This document shows, in pieces, positions 10,732 to 22,490 of a stretch of 64,000 nucleotides of DNA. Under the pieces are notes generated by a model. That model was not told the origin of the DNA. It worked only from the letters and a program-made list of their open reading frames with translations, and did no database searches. The first letter of the stretch is position 1. Each line of letters begins with the position of its first letter. The stretch comes from Aquarana catesbeiana. Its lineage: Eukaryota; Chordata; Amphibia; Anura; Ranidae. The stretch spans positions 54,248,408-54,312,407 of the forward strand of contig NC_133327.1 of the NCBI RefSeq assembly GCF_042186555.1, read 5' to 3'. The translations under genes were made by a program, and so were the position numbers.

Positions 10732-11857
10732 CTTGGATGTATATATATACTGATACTGCAGCTAGCAGAATCAACTGCCTGCCTGTAGTATTATTAGTAT
10801 GAGAACACCAGCAATTGTCTTCAGGTAGCTTTAGGTGCACACTGTGCAGAGGACACAGTACACTATCTGTAAATACTGTAGCTGCCTGCCTGAGGTATTA
10901 ATAGGATCAGAACAACAGCAATTGTCTTCAGGTAGCTTTAGGTGCACACTGTGCAGAGGAAGCAGTACACTAACTGTAAATACTGTAGCTGCCTGCCTGG
11001 GGTATTAATAGGATCAGAAGAACACCACCAATTATAATTAGGTAGCTTTAGGTGCACACTGTGCAGAGGACACAGTACACTAACTTTAAATACTGTAGCT
11101 GCCTGTCTGTGGTATTAATAGGAGCAGAACAGGACGCACTACACTAATTTGTAAATACTTCAGCTGCCTGCGGTACTGTACTAATAGGATCAGAAGAACA
11201 CCACTAATTTTCTTCAGGTAGCTTTAGGTGCACACTGTGCAGAGGACGCACTACACTAACTTGTAAATACTACAGCTGCCTGCGATACTAATAGGATCAG
11301 GAGAACACCACCAATTTTCTTCAGGTAGCTTTAGGTGCACACTGTGCAGAGGAAGCACTACACTAACTTGTAAATACTACAGCTGCCTGCAGTACTAATA
11401 GGATCAGAAGAACACCACCAAATTTCTTCAGGTAGCTTTAGGTGCACACCGTGCAGAGGACGCACTAAATTAATTTGTAAATATTGCAGCCTCCTGCGGT
11501 ACTGTACTAATAGGATCAGAAGAACACCACTAATTTTCTTCACTTAGCTTTAGGTGCACACTGTGCAAAGGACGCACTACACTAACTTGTAAATACTACA
11601 GCTGCCTGCGATACTAATAGGATCAGAAGAACAGCACTAATTTTCTTCAGGTAGCTTTAGGTGCACACTGTGCAGAGGACGCACTACAATAACTGTAAAT
11701 ACTGTAGCTAATAGGACTAATAGGATCAGAAGAACACCAGCAATTTTCTTCAGGTAGCTGTAAATACTGCAAAAACACCTGCCTGCCTGTCAGTAGGAAG
11801 AGAATAACAGGAACGGATCTAGCTAAACTAAATACAGTGTATATATTAAATAAATAA

Positions 11858-11926
<69 letters not shown>

Positions 11927-12345
11927 ACACCTAGGGTGTATATATTTATATATATGTATATATACACAATACACTGTAAGTGCAGCTAACTGACTCGCCT
12001 GCCTACTCTATCTAACTTAAATCAAATGACACTGTCTCTCTGTCTATCTCTCCGCCGCCGCAACACACTACACAAGGCCGTCACGCAGGCAGCCTTATAT
12101 AGTGTGGGGCATGTACCAAACCCCCTAAGCCATAATTGGCCAAAGCCACCCTGGCTTTGGCCAATTACGGCTCTCTGTACAGACGGCGCTGTGATTGGCC
12201 AAGCATGCGGGTCATAGTGCATGAATGGCCAATCATCAGCCAGCAATGCACTGAGATGCCACTCGAATTTGGCGCAAACGGCCCATATCGTTCATAATTT
12301 GACGAACAGTCAAACAGGTGATGTTCGAGTTGAACACAAAACTCA
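10732..12345 (-). mobile_element. hAT transposon 5' half, copy B
   Basis: This begins abruptly at sequence that in the long element lies just upstream of the transposase (compare 18480) and runs outward through about eight 110-bp leader repeats, a (TA)n tract, the promoter-like block and a decayed terminus at about 12345. The transposase and 3' part are missing. Copies A and B lie in tandem in the same orientation, which suggests rearrangement rather than two clean insertions. Confidence 0.75.
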
Positions 12346-12349
12346 TCCC

Positions 12350-13890
12350 CAGTGGACAGTGTAGTGTAGTATTGTGGTCAGAGAAGTGTGGTATGGTGGT
12401 CAGTGTAGTGTGGTGTGGTGGTTAGTGTAGTGTAGTATGATGGTCAGTGTAGTGTAGTATAGTGGTCAGTGTAGTGTAATATGGTTGTCAGTGTAGTGTA
12501 GTATGGTGGACAGTGTAGTGTAGTATGGTGGTCAGTGTAATGTGGTATGGTGGTCAGTGTAGTATAGTATGGTGGTAAGTGTAGTGTAGTATGGTGGTCA
12601 CGGTAGCGTAGTATGGTGGTCAGTGTAGTGTGGTATGGTGGTCAGTGTAGTGTGGTATGGTAGATAGTGTAGTGTGGTATGGTGGTCAGTGTAGTGTGGT
12701 ATGGTGGTCAGTGTATTGTGGTATGGTGGACAGTGTAGTGTGGTATGGTGGACAGTGTAGTGTGGTATGGTGGTCAGTGTAGTGTGGTATGGTGGTAAGT
12801 GTAGTGTGGTATGGTGGTCAGTGTAGTGTGGTATGGTGGACAGTGTAGTGTAGTATGGTGTTCAGTGTAGTGTGGTATGGTGGTCAGTGTAGTGTGGTAT
12901 GGTGGTCAGTGTAGTGTGGTATAGTGGTCAGTGTAGTGTGGTATGGTGGTCAGTGTAGTGTAGTATGGTGGTCAGTGTAGTGTAGTGTGGTGGTCAGTGT
13001 AGTATGGTAGTCAGTGTAGTGTGGTATGGTGGATAGTGTAGTGTAGTATGGTGGTCAGTGTAGTGTAGTATAATGATCAGTGTAATGTAGTATGGTGGTC
13101 AGTATAGTGTAGTATAGTGGTCATTTTAGTGTAGTATGGTGGACAGTGTAGTGTAGAATGGTGGACAGTGTAGTGTAGTGTGGTGGTCAGTGTAGTGTAG
13201 TATGGCGGACAGTGTAGTATAGTATGGTGGACAGTGTAGTGTAGTATGGTGGACAGTGTAGTGTAGTGTGGTGGTCAGTGTAGTGTAGTATGGTGGACAG
13301 TGTAGTGTAGTATGGTGGTCAGCGTAGTGTAGTGTGGTGGACAGCATAGTGTAGTATGGTGGACAGCGTAGTGTAGTATGGCGGTCAGTGTAGTGTACAG
13401 TATATTGGACAGTAAAGTATAGTGGACAGTACAGTGGTCAGTGTATTGTACAGTGTAGTGTAGTGGACAGTATAGTGGTTAGTGTAGTGGTCAGTGTAGT
13501 GGACAGTGTAGTATAGTGGTTAGTGTAGTGGATAGTATAGTGGTCAGTATAGTGGACAGTATAGTGTAGTGGACAGTATAGTGGTCAGTGTAGTGTAGTG
13601 GACAGTATAGTATAGTGGTCAGTGTAGTGTATGGTATAGTTCTCAGTACAGTGCTTAGTATAGTTCTCAGTGTAGTGGACAGTATAGTGTAGTGGACAGT
13701 ATAGTTCTCAGTATAGTAGTTAGTATAGTTCTCAGTGTAGTGGACAGTGTAGTATAGTGGTCAGTGTAGTGGACATTATAGTTCTCAGTATAGTGATTAC
13801 TATAGTTCTCAGTGTAGGGGTCAGTATAGTATAGTGGATAGTATAGTTCTCAGTGTAGTGGACAGTATAGTATAGTGGTCAGTGTAGTGT
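12350..13890. repeat. 22-bp minisatellite, about 1.5 kb
   Basis: Tandem repeat with consensus near GTCAGTGTAGTGTGGTATGG plus TG. It is fairly regular up to about 13400, then decays to shorter CAGTATAGTGGA-type units. The strand asymmetry (G/T on plus) is strong. Open frames crossing it are artefacts. Confidence 0.9.
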
Positions 13891-15049
13891 GTAATGGTCA
13901 GAAAAGGAATCAGGTTGGTCAGTACTTTTGTAGTGTTGGAAGGGACTCGGGGATTGCTAAAAGTCCACAGGTTAGGGGGTGCAAATTACTTGCCTTGCCC
14001 CGGGTTCTGACAACTAGGGATGAGCCGAACACCCCCCGGTTCAGTTCGTGCCAGAACCTGTGAACGGACCGAAAGTTCGCACGAACTTTAGAACCCCATT
14101 AAAGTCTATGGGACTCGAATGTTCGAAATCAATAGTGCTAATTTTACAGGCTAATATGCAAGTTATTGTCCTAAAAAGGGTTTGGGGACCCGGGTCCTGC
14201 CCCAGGGGACATGTATCAATGCAAAAAAAAAGTTTTTAAAAAGTTTTTTCGGAAGCAGTGATTTTAATGATGCTAAAAGTGAAAAAATAAAAGTGAAATA
14301 TTCCTTTAAATATCGTACCTGGGGGGTGTCTATAGTATGCCTGTAAAGTGGCGCATGTTTCCCGTGCTTAGAACAGTCCCTGCACAAAATGTCATTTTTA
14401 AAGGAATAAAAGTCATTTAAAACTGCTTGCGGCTTTAATGTAATGTCGGGTCCCGGCAAAATGGATGAAAATCAGTGAGACAAACGGAATGGGTACCCCT
14501 CCCAGTCCATTGCCAGGCCCTTTGGGTCTTGTATGGATATAAAGGGGAACCCCGCACCCAAATTAAAAAAAGGAAAGGCGTGGGGCCGCCAGGCCCTATA
14601 TACTCTGAACAGCAGTATACAGGCGGTGCAAACAAGACAGGGACTGTAGGTTTGTTGTTAAGTAGAATCTGTTTGTAATTTTGAACTGGTACATTTTTAA
14701 AGTGTAGCTCCAGCCAAAAAATCTGTTTTTAAGCTTTTTGGAAAACATAGGGAAGGGTTATCACCCCTGTAACATTTGTTTTGCTGTCTGTGCACCTCTT
14801 CAGAAGATTTCACCTCACTTTCTGTCCCAATGACAAATGTTTTTTGAATATTTGTTTTTTTTTTAGTGAAACAAGGATTGGTGATAAAGCATCAGTGAAG
14901 AGGAGACACGTTTTTCCCATATTAACTCTTACAGGAGAGAATTTCCCTTCCTAGGGGTAGATTTCATCTCACTTCCTGTTGTCTCCTTCCGTTTGCAAGT
15001 AGGAGTCGTTTGTAAGTTGGATGTTTGAAAGTAGGGGCCTGCCCTATAT

Positions 15050-15840
15050 GCTCTGCAGAAATTGGGGCCTTAGGTGTTGGTGTTGCCACAACACTGTAAG
15101 CCCTCACAGTTAGTCTTGGTGGGCGCAGAAACGGGCCGTGCTGTGAAATATTAGATCAAAAACAGTTGTAGAAAAATTGGGCCTTTGGTGGTGGTGGTGG
15201 TGGTGGTGCTGGTGCCACAACACTGGAAGTCCTCACAGTTACTCTTGGTGGGCTTTGTAACGGGCCCTGCTGTGAAATATTATATCAAGAATTGTAATTA
15301 CATGCACCTATTGAACAGGGGCAGAAAAATTGGGCCTTTGGTGGTGGTGGTGGTGGTGTTGCCACAACACAGTAAGCCCTCACAGTTACTCTTGGTGGGC
15401 GCAGGAATGGGCCCTGCTGTGAAATATTAGATCAAGAATTGTAAGTACATGTCCCTGTTGAACAGGGGCAGAAAAATTGGGCCCTGGGCACTGGTGCTGG
15501 TGCCACAACACTGAAACCCCTCACAGATACTCTAGTTGGAGCGCAGGAATGAGCCCTGCTGCAAAGTATTGCATCAAAAATTGTAATTACACGCCCCTGT
15601 TAAACAGGGGCTGAAAAATTGTACCTTGGGCACTGGTGCTGGTGCCACAACACTGCAACCCCTCACAGATACTCTAATTGGAGCGCAGGAATGAGCCCTG
15701 CTGCAAAGTATTGCGTCAAATATCATAACTACACGCCCCTGTTAAACAGGGGCAGAAAAATTGGGCCGTAGCCACTGCTGCCACAACACTGCAACCGCAC
15801 ACAGATGCTATAGTTGGAGCGCAGTTGGTGGCGGTGCCCA
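15050..15840. repeat. About 145-bp tandem repeats in the hAT 3' region
   Basis: Six degenerate copies starting near 15060, 15179, 15335, 15479, 15622 and 15763. Each has a GGGCC start, a GGTGGTGG or GGCACTGGTG stretch, GCCACAACACTG, a CTCACAG block and a GAAATATT or AAGTATT block. They lie between the transposase stop and the 3' terminus. Confidence 0.8.
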
Positions 15841-15974
15841 GAACCAAAAATGTTTCTACAAGCTATCAGCATGAAAATTGAGGAGGAAGAGGATTGTCAC
15901 TCAGCATAACAGGATAGTCACTCAGTATCAGCATAGGCAGTCTTGAAAGGATCTCACATTAAAAAAAAAAAAAA

Positions 15975-18445
15975 TCATTCGGTTACATCAGCATAAGGTG
16001 CTTGGTAGCTGGTGATCCAAGACTGATTCATTTTTTTGAAGGTCAGCCGATCGACCGATTCGGTGGACAGGCGCACCCTGTGATCGGTTACAAAGTCTCC
16101 AACAGCACTGAATGTGCATTCCGAAAGAACACTGGATGCAGGACAGGACAGTAGCTCAATTGTATACTGTGCAAGCTCTGGCCAGTGATCCATCCTCAAG
16201 ACCCAGTAACCCAGAAGATTTTCGGTGGGAAAGGTGCCCTGTCCATTATTCCACGCAGTGTGTGCTCCAACAGGTGGACAAGAGGGACAGTATCACTGAT
16301 GCATGCATTGTCAATACTCACCATCCTCGTGGCCTCCTCAAATGGTGACAGGACAGTGCATGCATCCCTGATCATAGCCCACTGGCATGGGGAAAAAAAA
16401 AACAATGTCCCCTGACCCTGTCCTGGTGCCTCTGCTGTGTGTGCAGCCGCTGCAACATGGCCAAAGTTGAGTTTCACCTGGTGGGCATGTCACAGACTAG
16501 GCAGTTCTTGGGCAGGCTAAATTCCTTTTGGATGTCAGCCAGCCGAGCACTGGCATTATATGACCTGCGGAAATGCACACAGACTTTCCTGGCCTGTCTC
16601 AGGACATCCTGTAAGCCCGGGTACCTGCCCAAGAACCACTGCACCACCAAGTTAAGGACATGAGCCAAACAGGGCACATGGGTCAGTTGTCCCTGTCGGA
16701 GGGCAGAGAGGAGGTTGGTGCCATTGTCGTAAACCACCATACTTGGCTTAAGCTGGCATGGTGTCAACCACCTCTGAACCTTCCCCTGCAGAGCTGACAG
16801 AATCTCTGCCCCAGTGTGCCTCCTGTCCCCCAAGCACACCAGCTCAAGCACCGCATGGCATCTTTTTGCCTGCGTGCTCGCGTAGCCCCTTGAACGCCTA
16901 TGGGGACCGCTGGTTCCCGAGAACAAATCAGCACAGGAAGAGGCCATGGAGGAAGAAGAAGAGGAGGGGGTGGAGGAGAGAGGTGTGGCAGAATCACCAC
17001 TAGTAGAATTTTGGAGGCGTGGCGGCGGAACAACCTCCAACACTACTGCACCCTGTCCTGCATCCTTTCCAACTGCCAGAAGAGTCACCCAGTGCGCAGT
17101 GAAAGATAGGTAACGTCCCTGCTGGACCATGAGTCAGGGGTAATATGCACCTTACCGCTGACCACCCTGTCCAGCGAGGCCAAGACATTGCCTTCCACAT
17201 GCCGGTAGAGAGCCGGAATCACCTTCCGTGAGAAAAAGTGGCATTTGGGAACCTGCCACTGAGGAACCGCACATTCCACAAACTCACGGAAGGGGGCAGA
17301 GTCTACCAACTGAAAGGGCAGCAGTTGAAGTGCTAGCAATGTAGCCAAGCTAGCATTCAACCACTGGGCATGTGGATGGCTGGGAGCGAACTTCTTCGGT
17401 GCAGGAGCTGGGGCAGGGAAATTTGCTTGATACAATCTGATGTTGGTGTACCAATAGCAGATTGCCTGCAAGTATTTGGCTGTGACACACCTAATTCTAC
17501 ACCTTCATTCCTCTCAGTGCAGGTTTTATAGAGGACTGAAGGTATAGTGGGGTTGGAGATCCCAGTTGATGAGGAGCAAGGAGAGGTCCGCTTTGTTCTT
17601 TGGTGTGGGTCTTTAAGGTACGCTTGCCAAAGAACTGCATGGCAGGTCGACATATGTCTGGTCAAGCATGTGATGCCCAAGCGGGTGATGTTTTGGCCAT
17701 GCGAGATATGCTTGAGACATATGTTGCAAATAGCAGCGGTGGGATCTAATGCACTTGTCTCAAAAAAGGCCCACACCAAAGAGCTTTTGGAATAACGCGC
17801 AGAGACAGCAGCGCCCTACACATGCGGAGCTCTGCGGTGTGATGCAGTCGGTGTGCTGCCCTTAAGATGGCCCCTGGAGGGCATTCTGCCTCATTGGAGA
17901 TGTGCCTCCTCCTCCTCCCTCCTATCAGGCACCCACGTGGAGTCAGTGACCTCATCATCCCCTCCCTCCTCATCAATGGAGCAAAGCTGGCAGTATGCTG
18001 CAGCTGGGGGAACATGACTGCCAGATTGCTGTCCTTCTTGGGCACCCCCTCTCTCTGGGCTCACATTACTGTCTTCCTCTAGCTGGGTACCATCATCTGA
18101 GCCTTCCTCCTGGAGCATATACCCAACAGTGTGGTCAAACGGTTCGGGGGACTCCTCAGAAGGACATGGTGGGGCTAGGGAAGGAGTGACTGATGCCATT
18201 GAGCTGAGGGAAGAGGCCGCGTTGGCAGCTGCTTTGCCAGACAAAGTACCCTGAGCCTGGGTGAGAGAGGATGAGGAGGATGAAGACGGCTTGGTCATCC
18301 ACTCTACCAAGTGTGTCCCACGGCCACGTGCTGATGAGGATGCACCGTGACCACGACCAGCACTGTTGCCTCCAGACACAGAGCCTGCTTGCCCTCTTTT
18401 ATTGGCTTGTGACTGTCTGCCTCTCTTTGTTGTCCTTCCAGACAT
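15975..18445 (-). pseudogene. hAT transposase (BED zinc finger, Ac-like), decayed
   Basis: Transposase remnant in at least five frames. From the N-terminus: a Ser/Gly- and acid-rich segment starting MSGRTTKRGRQ at 18445; a BED-type zinc finger at about 17600-17780 with CNICLKHI and TRHMSTCH; a TPDSWSS block (hAT T-D-x-W-T/S, first catalytic Asp); VYDNGTN and CLAHVLNLVV (second Asp region); and a C-terminal dimerisation block with LSCPASSVLSE, FSAVGDFVTDHRVRLS and MNQSW before a stop at 15975. Family members bind their termini and cut and paste DNA in the nucleus. Frameshifts make this copy inactive. Confidence 0.85.
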
Positions 18446-18559
18446 ACTAATGGCCTGCAGTGAGATGTAGCTGCACAAAGCTGGGATGTATATATATACT
18501 GATACTGCAACTAGCAGAATCAACTGCCTGCCTGTAGTATTATTAGTATGAGAACACCA

Positions 18560-19598
18560 GCAATTGTCTTCAGGTAGCTTTAGGTGCACACTGTGCAGAG
18601 GACACAATACACTAACTGTAAATACTGTAGCTGCCTGCCTGTGGTATTAATAGGATCATAACAACAGCAATTGTCTTCAGGTAGCTTTAGGTGCACACTG
18701 TGCAGGAGACGCAGTATACTAACAGTAAATACTGCAGCTGCCTGCCTGTGATACTAATAGGATCAGAAAAACACCACCAATTTTCTATAGGTAGCTTTAA
18801 GTGAACACTGTGCAGAGGACACAATACACTAACTGTAAATACTGCAGCTGGCCGCCTGTGGTATTAATAGGATAAGAACAACAGCAATTGTCTTCAGGTA
18901 GCTTTAGGTGCACACTGTGCAGAGGACACAGTACACTAACTGTAAATACTGTAGCTGCTTGCCTGTGGTACTAATAGGATCAGAACAACAGCAATTGTCT
19001 TCAGGTAGCATTAGGTGCACACTGTGCAGAGGACGCACTACACTAACTGTAAATACTGCAGCTGCCTGCCTGTGGTACTGATAGGATCAGTAGAACACCA
19101 CCAATTTTCTTTAGGTAGCTTTAGGTGCACAGTGTGCAGAGGACGCACTACACTAACTGTAAATGCTGCAGCTGCCTGCCTGTGGTATTAATAGGATCAG
19201 AACAACAGCAATTGTCTTCAGGTAGCTTTAGGTGCACACTGTACAGAGGACGCACTACACTAACTGTAAATACTGCAGCTGCCTGCCTGTGGTATTAATA
19301 GGATCAGAACAACAGCAATTGTCTTCAGGTAGCTTTAGGTGCACACTGTGCAGAGGACGCACTACACTAACTGTAAATACTGCAGCTGCCTGTCTGTGGT
19401 ACTAATAGGATCAGAAGAACGCCACCAATTTTCTTCAGGTAGCTTTAGGTGCACACTGTGCAGAGGACGCACTACACTAACTGTAAATACTGTAGCTGCC
19501 TGCCTGTGGTACTAATAGGATCAGAAGAACACCACCAATTTTTTTCAGGTAGCTTTAGGTGCACACTGTGCAGAGGACGCACTACACTAACTGTAAAT
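18560..19598 (-). repeat. 110-bp leader repeats of hAT copy C
   Basis: About ten tandem units of about 110 bp with core TTTAGGTGCACACTGTGCAG and the segments CTGTAAATACTGCAGCTGCC and AATAGGATCAGAAGAACACC. They lie between the transposase start and the promoter-like block, so they would form a repetitive 5' leader. The array resumes at 20364 after a nested insertion. Copy B carries about eight related units at 10820-11700. Confidence 0.9.
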
Positions 19599-20363
19599 GA
19601 GAGAGGGGTAGAAAAGGAAGCGCCACCTGAGTGTAGTATTAACAAATGATGTTTAATGACACCAGGTAAAAACACGCTTACAGGATAAAAACATATAAAA
19701 GGCTCATCTGTATAGGTATGTGGTCCTCGGTGTTCACTCTGATCCTGTGGTGGTGACGCTGCAGGGATGCTTCAAGAGGCCTATTGAAGGAGCAGTGGCT
19801 CCAAGCGTGTAGCCTTCTCTCAACCTCCCTGCTAGCCCTCCTCCCTGGACGATCCCTCCCCTGGATACCCAACCCGGAAGAAGACGGACGACCTGTGACG
19901 TCATGCACACTCCACGTGTGCTCCACGCCGGCCCCTAGTCTCTTCCTGATGGCCACAGAAGGAGCTCCCGGCTGGTAATCCACCTTCTACAGCCCAGCAT
20001 CCCTGCAGCGTCACCACCACAGGATCAGAGTGAACACCGAGGACCACATACCTATACAGATGAGCCATTTATATGTTTTTATCCTGTAAGTGTGTTTTTA
20101 CCTGGTGTCATTAAACATCATTTGTTAATACAAAACTCAGGTGGCGCTTCCTTCTCTACCCCTCTCTCATCCATCACAGAGCCAGATCTCTGAGGACAGC
20201 AGCCGCCTAGCCTACCAGCCAACTTCAACCATTACATTACCGGTTACCACTTAACCCTTGAACTTCCAGGCTGTCCCCTATGGACTAAGTTGCTCAGCCC
20301 TTTATATCTCCTGTTATATATGGACTTGTGTGTTTGCGCTTACAGTTACCAATACTCTGTTTA
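19599..20363. mobile_element. Insertion with foldback head in the leader repeats
   Basis: A 765-bp insertion. Its first 570 bp form an inverted repeat (arms 19598-19771 and 19996-20169, spacer about 224 bp); about 190 bp of unrelated sequence follows. The leader motif TACACTAACTGTAAAT stands immediately on both sides, as expected for a 16-bp target duplication. No poly(A) or transposase is seen. The family is not recognised. Confidence 0.65.
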
Positions 20364-20520
20364 CACTAACTGTAAATACTGCAGCTGCCTGCCTGTGGTA
20401 CTAATAGGATCAGAAGAACACCAGAAATTTTCTTCAGGTAGCTGTAAATACTGTAAAAACACCTGCCTGCCTGTCAGTAGGAAGAGAATAACAGAAACGG
20501 ATCTAGCTGAACCGAATACA

Positions 20521-20567
<47 letters not shown>

Positions 20568-20672
20568 ACACCTAGGATGCATATATATACACAATACACT
20601 GTAAGTGCAGCTAACTAACTCGCCTGCCTACTCTAGCTAACTTAAATCAAATGACACTGTCTCTCTGTCTAT

Positions 20673-21078
20673 TGCCGCGTACACACGAGCAGACTTTACG
20701 GCAGACTTTGCCCGGCGAACTTTTCGACGGACTTTATGACAGACTTTCCGAATGAATGGACTTGCCTACACACAATCCACCAAAGTCCGTCGAATTCGTA
20801 CGTGATGACATACGACCAGACTAAAACAAGGAAGTTCATAGCCAGTAGCCAATAGCTGCCCTAGCGTGGCTTTTTGTCCGTCGAACTAGCATACAGACGA
20901 GAGGACTTTTCGACCGGACTCGAGTTCAACGGATAGATTTAAAACATGTTTCAAATCTAAGTCCATCCAACTTTTGAGAAAACAAAGTCCGCTGGAGCCC
21001 ACACACGATCGAATTGTCCGACGAAATCCCGTCCGCCGGGCAAAGTCTGCCGTAAAGTCCGCTCGTGTGTATGCGGCA
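20673..21078. mobile_element. Harbinger-type MITE, second family
   Basis: A 406-bp element with 43-bp inverted repeats (two mismatches) starting TGCCGCGTACACACGAGC. It is flanked by the 3-bp duplication TAT. The empty site is visible in hAT copy B at about 12045 (CTGTCTATCTCTCC), which confirms the boundaries. Confidence 0.85.
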
Positions 21079-21429
21079 TATCTCTCCGCCGCCGCAACAC
21101 ACTACACAAGGCCGCCACGCAGGCGACCTTATATAGTGTGGGGCGTGTATTAAACCCCCTGAGCCATACTTGGTCAAAGCCACCATGGCTTTGGCCAATT
21201 ACGGCTCTCTGTACAGACGGCCCTGTGATTGGCCAAGCATGCGGGTCATAGTGCATGCTTGGCCAATCATCAGCCAGCAATGCACTGCGATGCCGCAGTG
21301 AATTATGGGCCGTGACGCGCCACTTGAATTTGGCGAGAACGGCCCATAACCTTCGTAATTCGATGAACGGTCGAACATGCGATGTTCGAGTCGAGCATGA
21401 GTTCGACTCGAACACGAAGCTCATCCCTA

Positions 21430-22302
21430 CCAGTGGGGTTTATTTGTTCTCTTTTGAACCACTTGTATACTGTATGCAATAACCACTTGTATGTATTGTT
21501 GTACTCAATGTTTTTTATCTATGTTCTTTTTTCAATAAATTTATATTATTTTCTATCTATCTTGTTTAAATCCCTGGGTACCGAGATAGTCCACAATAAT
21601 TTTTGTTGTTGTGGGGCAATATTTTGAAGTAGCTCCTGACACACCCTTTTCCACTATAGGAGTTACATAGCAGGACAAATGGATTCCATTTTTTTAAAGG
21701 GACAATCCACACAAGGGGCTATTGCAGTTATAGGTGGACTTTGCTAGGCTCATGTATGTGTGCGTTTTCTGAGAAAAAGGGTACAGTTTACTACTAGTGG
21801 TTGGGCTACCTAAGCAAAACCATCACACCAGAGATTTGAAGACCAGCTGCAGCTACAAATGATGATACCAGGTATATTTCTTTTTCTTTAGGACATCAGT
21901 GGGACACTTTATTGCAGTAAACTAGGGGAAAACTTTTCATGACTTAAAACATTGCCAGAGACTAGAAAGTAAAGGCGGGCACCCTGCATTTCTCATATCT
22001 TAACCCCAGAGGAGAATAAGACCAAATGAGCCAATTCAGTTTGGATTGTGATTATCTGCTAAGGTATGTTGCTTAAATGTTATTTATAAGGCAGAAACAT
22101 CTGATTTTTTGAGTTCTAATACTCTTGACCCATATAAACCAATACCCAGCTAAACCAATAATAAATTTAAAACCATAGAGAAATGTATTTATACAGTAGT
22201 GTGATATTTATCGTATTGCATATAAGCGCTGAATAACTGCCTAGTTTAATCCAGATAATTTGCCCTAACACACATCTAGAAAAGTGACCAGATGGTTCTC
22301 AC
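21430..22302. other. Unassigned, presumed CYP2 intron 7
   Basis: AT-rich single-copy-looking sequence between the hAT terminus and CYP2 exon 7. I see no exon, RNA gene or recognisable repeat. By gene order it belongs to CYP2 intron 7, whose other end is not in the window. Confidence 0.5.
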
Positions 22303-22490
22303 CTTAGGGAGGATAAAGCCTCGGAAGTTGGTGTCTTCAGTCACTATACGGGGAAGCCCCATTGGGGCAAGGTCTATATATCTCATAGTCTCATGGATGA
22401 CGGCATTGGTATACGGCATTTGGAAGCGGTCGGTCATGCTGGGCAGTCTGTCCGTTCCAATGACTGCATCTATCTCCTCCTGTATCCTCT
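22303..22490 (-). CDS. CYP2: CYP2 exon 7 (188 bp)
   Basis: Acceptor TTCTTAG before 22490 and donor GTGAGAACC after 22303. The exon starts in phase 1: its AG completes a Glu codon begun by the last G of exon 6. It encodes 62 residues with RIQEEIDAVIG, MPYTNAVIHETMRYIDL (the invariant ExxR of the K helix), LPRIVTEDTNFRG and an end at FILPK. The length is exactly that of classical CYP2 exon 7. No frame damage is visible. Confidence 0.92.

Larger units (their letters stand above)
14015..21429 (-). mobile_element. Long decayed hAT transposon, copy C
   Basis: Element of about 7.4 kb with termini TAGGGATGAGC at 14015 and GCTCATCCCTA ending at 21429. Reading on the minus strand: terminus, promoter-like block, (TA)n, about ten 110-bp leader repeats, transposase pseudogene, a block of about 145-bp repeats, 3' end. 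A foldback element and a Harbinger-type MITE are nested in the leader. The 3' end resembles the ends of the MITE at 32387-39374, which has an 8-bp target duplication as expected for hAT. I see no matching 8-bp duplication here, so the two ends may not come from one insertion. Confidence 0.7.

Noticed and set aside
13126..13347. Thr/His/Tyr-rich repeat protein
   Set aside because: Translation of the 22-bp minisatellite; no unique coding sequence.
14015..21429. Perfect 8-bp hAT target duplication around the long element
   Set aside because: Flanks CTGACAAC and CCAGTGGG do not match, so I do not claim both ends belong to one insertion.
1..22302. CYP2 exons 8 and 9
   Set aside because: I looked on the minus strand for the haem-binding FxxGxRxCxG region and the exon 8 pattern and found neither; this part holds repeats.
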